Shown in pieces: positions 5,861 to 9,763 of a stretch of 9,763 nt of DNA (position 1 is its first letter; each line of letters opens with the position of its first letter). A model generated the notes under the pieces. It was not told the DNA's origin and searched no databases. It saw only the letters and a program-made list of their open reading frames with translations. The DNA is from Pseudomonadota bacterium. GTDB taxonomy: Bacteria; Pseudomonadota; Alphaproteobacteria; Azospirillales; Azospirillaceae. The stretch lies in NCBI GenBank assembly GCA_023416455.1, contig JAEZHQ010000653.1, forward strand, positions 1 to 9,763, written 5' to 3'. The translations under genes were made by a program, and so were the position numbers.

Positions 5861-6676
5861 ATGGACATGGTGACCCCCCGGCAGACCGAGATCCTGGCGC
5901 TTGCGCGCGCGCAGGGGCGCGTGGTGGTGGAGGATCTGGCGCTTCGCTTCGCCGTCACCCCGCAGACCATCCGCAAGGACCTGAACGAGCTGTGCGACCG
6001 CCGCCTGCTGCAACGGGTGCACGGCGGCGCCGTGGCGGGCTCGGGCATCGAGAATCTGGGCTACGAGGCGCGCCGGCTGATCGCGCAGGAGGAAAAGCGC
6101 GGGATCGGCCTGCGGGCGGCCGGGCTGGTGCCTGACAACTCCTCCCTCTTCATCAACATCGGCACCACGACGGAGGAGGTGGCCCGCGCGCTCCAGGGCC
6201 GTTCGGGGCTGGTGGTCATCACCAACAACATCAACGTGGCGAACCTGCTGCGCCCGGAGCCGCACATCGAGGTGATCGTTGCCGGCGGCGTGGTGCGGCG
6301 GTCCGACGGCGGCATCGTCGGCGAGGCCGCCATCGACTTCTTCAACCAGTTCATGGTCGATTTCGCGGTGGTCGGGGCCTCGGCCATCGACGAGACCGGC
6401 GCGCTCCTCGATTTCGACTACCGCGAGGTGCGGGTGTCGCAGGCGATCATGGCCAACGCCCGCCACGTCATCCTGGTCGCCGACCGCGGCAAGCTGGAGC
6501 GCACCGCCCCGGTGCGCATCGGCCACATCTCGCAGGTCCACACCTTCGTCACCGACCGGCTGCCCTCCGACCGGCTCGCCCGCATCTGCCGCGAAGCCGG
6601 CGTGCGGGTGGAGGAGGTCCTGGGCGGGCCGGCGGACGACGCCCCGGACGCCACGCCGGACGCCCTGCCGGACTGA
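5861..6676 (+). CDS. glpR: DeoR-family transcriptional repressor, GlpR-like
   Basis: 271-residue repressor with an N-terminal DeoR winged helix-turn-helix (about 7-55; VTPQTIRKDLNEL is the recognition part) and a C-terminal DeoRC sugar-phosphate sensor. From memory it tracks E. coli GlpR closely: TPQTIRKDLNEL, HGGA, FINIGTTTEEVA (98-108), VITNNINVANLL, the DGGIVGEA...DF stretch (149-160), LLDFDYREVR (182-191) and the conserved Lys211. GlpR represses glycerol-3-phosphate genes and releases DNA on binding that ligand. Its length slightly exceeds GlpR (about 252) because of an acidic Pro/Ala/Asp tail (257-271). I chose ATG 5861; ATG 5867 is equally possible, with AGGA five bases upstream, and would drop two residues. 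No glpD, glpF or glpK is in view, so the regulon is unclear; it is divergent from the liv operon and could act on it. Confidence 0.85.
   Translation: MDMVTPRQTEILALARAQGRVVVEDLALRFAVTPQTIRKDLNELCDRRLLQRVHGGAVAGSGIENLGYEARRLIAQEEKRGIGLRAAGLVPDNSSLFINIGTTTEEVARALQGRSGLVVITNNINVANLLRPEPHIEVIVAGGVVRRSDGGIVGEAAIDFFNQFMVDFAVVGASAIDETGALLDFDYREVRVSQAIMANARHVILVADRGKLERTAPVRIGHISQVHTFVTDRLPSDRLARICREAGVRVEEVLGGPADDAPDATPDALPD
6641..6673 (+). repeat. Short tandem repeat coding the GlpR-like C-terminal tail
   Basis: GCCACGCCGGAC (6650-6661) and GCCCTGCCGGAC (6662-6673) are adjacent 12-mers with two differences, preceded by the shorter GCCCCGGAC (6641-6649). They encode APD-ATPD-ALPD. This is probably slippage expansion of a dispensable disordered tail. 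Confidence 0.55.
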
Positions 6677-6744
6677 TCCACCCCGCCGGCCGGTCCGCTC
6701 CTGGCAAAGGCGGATCGGCGTCCCACCTTGATCGGGGTCGCCCT

Positions 6745-6780
6745 TGTTTGGGCATGGGTTCGGGCAGGGGTTCGGGCAGG
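6745..6780. repeat. 12-bp tandem repeat GGTTCGGGCAGG upstream of the aldo/keto reductase
   Basis: Two perfect adjacent copies of GGTTCGGGCAGG (6757-6768, 6769-6780) follow a third, degenerate copy, TGTTTGGGCATG (6745-6756, 9/12). They lie 20 nt before the reductase start, in the 123-nt gap after the GlpR-like gene. They could be operator half-sites on one DNA face or slippage. The rest of the gap shows a weak TCCGC/GCGGA inverted repeat around 6700-6716 and no T tract, so I see no convincing terminator. Confidence 0.6.
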
Positions 6781-6799
6781 TCTGGCCGGGAGGGATGGG

Positions 6800-7783
6800 A
6801 TGGAGACGCGCAAACTGGGTCCGGAGCTGGAGGTCTCGGCCATCGGCCTCGGCTGCATGGGCATGTCCGAGTTCTACGCGGGGCGCGACGAGGCGGAATC
6901 CGTCGCGACGATCCACCGCGCCCTGGAGCTTGGCGTCACGCTGCTCGACACCGCCGACATGTACGGCGTCGGGCGGAACGAGGAGCTGGTCGGCCGGGCC
7001 ATCCGCGACCGCCGCGACCGCGTGGTCCTGGCGACCAAGTTCGGCAACCTGCGCGGGGCCGACGGCAGCTTCCTCGGCGTCAGCGGCCGGCCGGAGCATG
7101 TCCGCGCCGCCTGCGAGGCGAGCCTGAAGCGCCTCGGCGTCGAGGTCATCGACCTCTACTACCAGCACCGCGTCGATCCCGACACCCCGATCGAGGACAC
7201 GGTGGGGGCCATGGCCGACCTTGTGCGCGCCGGCAAGGTGCGCTTCCTCGGCCTGTCGGAGGCGGGACCCGAGACCATCCGGCGGGCCAACGCCGTGCAC
7301 CCCATCGCCGCCTTGCAGACCGAATATTCGCTGTGGAGCCGCGATCCCGAGGATGAAATCCTGCCCGCCGTGCGCGCGCTGGGCATCGGCTTCGTCGCCT
7401 ACAGCCCGCTGGGGCGCGGCTTCCTCACCGGCCAGTTCAAGCGCTTCGAGGATCTGGCGCCGGACGACTACCGCCGCAACTCCCCGCGCTTCCAGGGCGA
7501 AAACTTCCAGCGCAACCTCGACCTCGTCGGGCGAATCGAGGGGATGGCCAGGGCCAAGGGCTGCACGCCCGCCCAGCTGGCGCTCGCCTGGGTGCTGGCG
7601 CGGGGGACGGACATCGTGCCGATTCCCGGAACCAAGCGCCGGACCTACCTGGAGGAGAATCTCGGCGCGCTCGCCGTGACGCTCGACGCTGCCGACCTCG
7701 CGGCGATCGACGCCGCCTGCCCGCCGGGGGCGGCGGCCGGCACCCGCTATCCCGAAGCCGGCATGAAGGCCGTCGGCCGCTGA
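6800..7783 (+). CDS. Aldo/keto reductase (AKR superfamily)
   Basis: 327-residue cytoplasmic NAD(P)H-dependent oxidoreductase with a TIM-barrel AKR domain, reducing aldehydes or ketones. The catalytic tetrad is complete: Asp50 and Tyr55 (LLDTADMYG), Lys80 (ATKFG) and His123 (YYQHRVD). The C-terminal cofactor segment PIPGTKRRTYLEEN is typical. The YYQHRVDPDTPIED stretch resembles the AKR13 type group often annotated as auxin-induced or IolS-like; the physiological substrate is not predictable. ATG 6800 is chosen because GGGAGGG ends five bases upstream and the protein starts like family members (TRKLGPELEVSAIGLGCMGMSE). An in-frame ATG at 6728 would add 24 residues coded partly by the tandem repeats and is unlikely. 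The dehydrogenase gene follows after 34 nt, so the two are probably cotranscribed. Confidence 0.92.
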   Translation: METRKLGPELEVSAIGLGCMGMSEFYAGRDEAESVATIHRALELGVTLLDTADMYGVGRNEELVGRAIRDRRDRVVLATKFGNLRGADGSFLGVSGRPEHVRAACEASLKRLGVEVIDLYYQHRVDPDTPIEDTVGAMADLVRAGKVRFLGLSEAGPETIRRANAVHPIAALQTEYSLWSRDPEDEILPAVRALGIGFVAYSPLGRGFLTGQFKRFEDLAPDDYRRNSPRFQGENFQRNLDLVGRIEGMARAKGCTPAQLALAWVLARGTDIVPIPGTKRRTYLEENLGALAVTLDAADLAAIDAACPPGAAAGTRYPEAGMKAVGR

Positions 7784-7817
7784 GGCGCAGCCCGCCACGA
7801 CAGCAACGGAGGTTCCC

Positions 7818-8612
7818 ATGGGCCGCGATCTACACGGCCGCCGCGCGCTGGTCACCGGCTCGACCGCCGGCATCGGCTTCGCCATCGCCCGCGGCCTCGC
7901 CGCGCGGGGGGCGGCGGTCGTCGTCAACGGCCGCTCGGTGGAGGGCGTCGAGCGCGCCGCCGCGCGCATCCGGGACGTCGTGCCCGGCGCCGCGGTGGAG
8001 GCCGTCGCCGCCGACGCCGCCACCGCCGAGGGGGCGGAGGCGCTGTTCGCGCGGGCGCCGGACCTCGACGTGCTGGTCAACAACCTCGGCATCTTCGAGC
8101 CCAAGCCCTTCTTCCAGATCCCGGACGAGGACTGGCGGCGCTTCTTCGAGGTCAACGTGCTGAGCGGCGTCCGCCTCGCCCGGCGCTGGGCACCGGGCAT
8201 GGCGGAGCGCGGCTGGGGGCGCATCCTGTTCATTTCCAGCGAATCGGCGCTCAACGTCCCGCGCGAGATGATCCATTACGGCATGACCAAGACCGCCCAG
8301 CTCGCCGTGTCGCGCGGGCTGGCGGTGGAGCTGGCGGGAACCGGCGTGACGGTGAACGCGGTGCTGCCCGGACCGACGCGGACCGAAGGGGTGGAGGGCT
8401 TCCTGCGCAACCTCGCCGGCGAGAGCGGCCGCACCCCCGAGCAGGTCGAGGCCGACTTCTTCCGCAACGAGCGGCCGACCTCGCTGCTCCGCCGCTTCGC
8501 CGACCCCGACGAGATCGCCGCCCTGGCCGTCTACCTGTGCGGGCCGGCGGCCTCGGCGACCACCGGGGCGGCGCTGCGGGTCGACGGCGGGCTGGTGAAC
8601 AGCATCGTCTAG
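7818..8612 (+). CDS. Short-chain dehydrogenase/reductase (SDR)
   Basis: 264-residue classical SDR with a Rossmann fold, a cytoplasmic NAD(P)-dependent oxidoreductase. Features: the nucleotide motif TGSTAGIG (13-20), NNLG (88-91), catalytic Asn113, Ser141 (in FISSESA), Tyr154 and Lys158 (YGMTK), and a PG motif after the active site (184-185). An Arg at position 39 after beta-strand 2 (VVVNGRS) suggests preference for NADP(H), as is common in such SDRs. GGAGG five bases before ATG 7818 supports the start. It probably forms an operon with the aldo/keto reductase upstream. Automatic annotation would probably call it a 3-oxoacyl-ACP reductase, but there is no fatty acid synthesis context and the substrate is unknown. 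The 36-nt gap to the converging AraC-type gene holds a 10-bp palindrome CGGCGCGCCG (8634-8643) and no clear terminator. Confidence 0.92.
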   Translation: MGRDLHGRRALVTGSTAGIGFAIARGLAARGAAVVVNGRSVEGVERAAARIRDVVPGAAVEAVAADAATAEGAEALFARAPDLDVLVNNLGIFEPKPFFQIPDEDWRRFFEVNVLSGVRLARRWAPGMAERGWGRILFISSESALNVPREMIHYGMTKTAQLAVSRGLAVELAGTGVTVNAVLPGPTRTEGVEGFLRNLAGESGRTPEQVEADFFRNERPTSLLRRFADPDEIAALAVYLCGPAASATTGAALRVDGGLVNSIV

Positions 8613-8648
8613 GGTGCCCGGGTCCAGGGAGTCCGGCGCGCCGCGGGG

Positions 8649-9536
8649 TCAGGCCGCCACGCCGCTGTCCCTCACCGCCCTGACATCGCGCACCGGCGGA
8701 CGGCCGAACAGCCGCCCGTATTCCCGGGTGAACTGCGGCACGCTTTCATAGCCCACCTCGAAGGCGGCGTGACCCGCCGTCCGGCCCTCCGCCAGCATCA
8801 ACCGACGCGCCTCGATCAGGCGGAGCTGTTTTTGGAACTGGAGCGGGGACAGCGTCGTCACCGCCCGGAAATGCTTGTGAAAGGTCGATGGGCTCATGCC
8901 GGCCTCGGCGGCGAGCCGCTCGACGCGCAGGGGCTTGGCGAAATCGGTCCGCAGGACGGCGACGGCGCGGGCGATGCGCCCGGCGTGGCCCTCGGGCCAG
9001 CCCAGCCGCCGGATCGCCGCGCCATGGCGGCCCTCCAGCAGCCAATAATGCATTTCGCGCACCAGCGGCCCGGCCAGGACCGGGATCGAGGCCGGCCGGT
9101 CGAACAGGCGCATCAGCCGCAACGCGGCGTCCGCGACCTCGGCTTCGGTCGGATCGACACGCACGGGTGCCGCGTCCGGTGCCGGCTCCGGCTTCATCGC
9201 GCCGCACAGCTCGGCGATGACGGCCGGGTCGAGTTCGAGCACGAGCGAATAGTAAGGCACGGCCGGGCTCGCCCGGGTGATCTGGCTCACCGTCGGCACG
9301 TCCGCCGTGATGAGCAGCGAATCGCCGGCCGCGAAGTCGAAGCCGTGCAGGCCCATCGTCACGCGCTTGGCGCCCTGCACCACCAGCGCCACCAGCGGGC
9401 GCGAGATGGCGTAGGCAAGGTCGGTCGGCGCCAGCGCGCGGATCGTCGTCAGCCCCGCGATGGACGTGCGGGCGATGCCGTCACGGTCGGCGTGGGCATC
9501 GGCATGGCGGCGGACAGCATCGAGCAAGCTGGTCAT
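8649..9536 (-). CDS. AraC-family transcriptional regulator, YqhC-like
   Basis: 295-residue regulator with an N-terminal AraC_N-type sensing domain (about 20-175; LVALVVQGAKRV, AAGDSLLITADVP, ELDPAVIAEL) and a C-terminal AraC DNA-binding domain with two helix-turn-helices (about 204-224, LRVERLAAEAGMSPSTFHKHF, and 254-274, AGHAAFEVGYESVPQFTREY). This combination is that of E. coli YqhC, which activates aldehyde reductase genes yqhD and dkgA. Here it is divergent from one SDR and convergent with an AKR-SDR pair, so control of carbonyl reductases is a reasonable inference. ATG 9536 is chosen because the protein then begins like family members. The Shine-Dalgarno is poor, and the open frame upstream crosses the divergent promoter region with non-conserved sequence. 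Start confidence is moderate; family confidence is high. Confidence 0.9.
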   Translation of the reverse strand: MTSLLDAVRRHADAHADRDGIARTSIAGLTTIRALAPTDLAYAISRPLVALVVQGAKRVTMGLHGFDFAAGDSLLITADVPTVSQITRASPAVPYYSLVLELDPAVIAELCGAMKPEPAPDAAPVRVDPTEAEVADAALRLMRLFDRPASIPVLAGPLVREMHYWLLEGRHGAAIRRLGWPEGHAGRIARAVAVLRTDFAKPLRVERLAAEAGMSPSTFHKHFRAVTTLSPLQFQKQLRLIEARRLMLAEGRTAGHAAFEVGYESVPQFTREYGRLFGRPPVRDVRAVRDSGVAA

Positions 9537-9646
9537 GGGGCGATCATAGGCGCCTTCGGCGGGCTTGCGGTAGCGATCGGGAGGATCAGGCAAGAAACGC
9601 GGAGCATCCGGCAACACGGGCGGGCCGTTCCGGGCGATACCGTCAC

Positions 9647-9662
9647 AGCCACCGGGGTGGCT
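9647..9662. promoter_or_regulatory. 16-nt inverted repeat upstream of the second SDR gene
   Basis: AGCCACC-GG-GGTGGCT has perfect 7-bp arms around a 2-nt centre, within the 147-nt divergent gap 9537-9683. It ends 8 nt before the AAGGA Shine-Dalgarno of the downstream SDR. As DNA it would suit a dimeric repressor. As RNA a stem with so small a loop is strained unless the inner pairs open. I found no convincing -35/-10 pair elsewhere in this gap. Confidence 0.5.
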
Positions 9663-9683
9663 CCAGCAAGAAGGACCAAGGCC

Positions 9684-9763
9684 ATGACCAAGATCGCCCT
9701 CGTTACCGGTTCCAGCCGCGGCCTGGGCCGCAACACCGCTCTCAGCATCGCCCGTCACGGCGG
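9684..9763 (+). CDS. Short-chain dehydrogenase, N-terminus only (runs off window)
   Basis: Only 26 codons are in view: MTKIALVTGSSRGLG followed by RNTALSIARHG. The TGSSRGLG (8-15) glycine-rich cofactor motif right after the first beta-strand is the hallmark start of a classical SDR. ATG 9684 is preceded by AAGGA with 8-nt spacing. It is divergent from the AraC-family gene, an arrangement in which the regulator commonly controls the dehydrogenase. The catalytic part lies outside the window, so activity and completeness cannot be judged. Confidence 0.85.
   Translation, partial: MTKIALVTGSSRGLGRNTALSIARHG

Noticed and set aside
6745..6780. Tandem 12-mers as a CRISPR or satellite array
   Set aside because: There are only about three copies, with no spacers and no associated genes.
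5801..8254. An 817-codon open frame on the minus strand opposite the GlpR-like, aldo/keto reductase and SDR genes
   Set aside because: It is antisense to three clear genes, its translation is low-complexity Arg/Ala/Pro-rich with no motif, and it spans their intergenic gaps. It is a GC-rich shadow frame.
8634..8643. CGGCGCGCCG palindrome as a bidirectional terminator between the convergent SDR and AraC genes
   Set aside because: There is no loop, no T tract on either strand, and such palindromes are common at this GC content.
9537..9758. Upstream extension of the AraC-family gene
   Set aside because: It would run through the divergent promoter region and overlap the start of the second SDR. 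The extra residues are not family-like.
1..9763. A novel multi-gene defence, mobile or biosynthetic system
   Set aside because: Every substantial gene falls in a well-known family, and no transposase, integrase, nuclease, toxin or unfamiliar conserved gene is present.

Overview
The window is dense, GC-rich (about 70% by eye) bacterial chromosome with Shine-Dalgarno sites and tightly packed operons. Protein style and gene content fit an alphaproteobacterium, most like Azospirillum and relatives in the Rhodospirillales; this is an impression from the sequence, not a search result. I see no rRNA, tRNA, CRISPR array, insertion sequence, phage gene or clearly broken gene, and no evidence of an undescribed defence or mobile system.

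Left part (1-5568, minus strand): one operon, read right to left. A crotonase-fold acyl-CoA enzyme comes first, then a complete branched-chain amino acid type (HAAT/Liv) ABC importer: ATPase livG, permeases livH and livM, periplasmic binding protein livK and second ATPase livF, which runs off the window at base 1. Junctions are very tight (11-nt overlap, 1-nt overlap, 2-nt gap, 76-nt gap, 5-nt gap). The crotonase lacks both hydratase glutamates but has the Asp typical of PaaG-like isomerases. The transported compound could therefore be an aromatic, cyclic or other organic acid metabolised as a CoA thioester, rather than leucine, isoleucine or valine; the binding protein alone does not settle this.

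Centre (5569-5860): a 292-nt divergent control region. On the minus strand it has a perfect TTGACA -35 element with a weak -10, and nearer the operon a sigma-54-like site with correct GG-N10-GC geometry. It also holds three direct repeats ending in TTCGGG, two TTCGAA sites and a 12-bp palindrome.

Right part (5861-8612, plus strand): a DeoR-family repressor very similar to GlpR, then an aldo/keto reductase and a short-chain dehydrogenase 34 nt apart, probably cotranscribed. Converging on them is an AraC-family regulator (8649-9536, minus) of the YqhC-like type. Divergent from it starts a second short-chain dehydrogenase (9684 to the window end), with a 16-nt inverted repeat just upstream of its ribosome binding site. 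This right end looks like a carbonyl/aldehyde reduction neighbourhood under AraC-type control, by analogy with yqhC-yqhD-dkgA of E. coli.

Overall these are recognisable families. What merits a second look is regulatory: how the liv/crotonase operon is switched, and what a GlpR-like repressor does with no glycerol genes in view.
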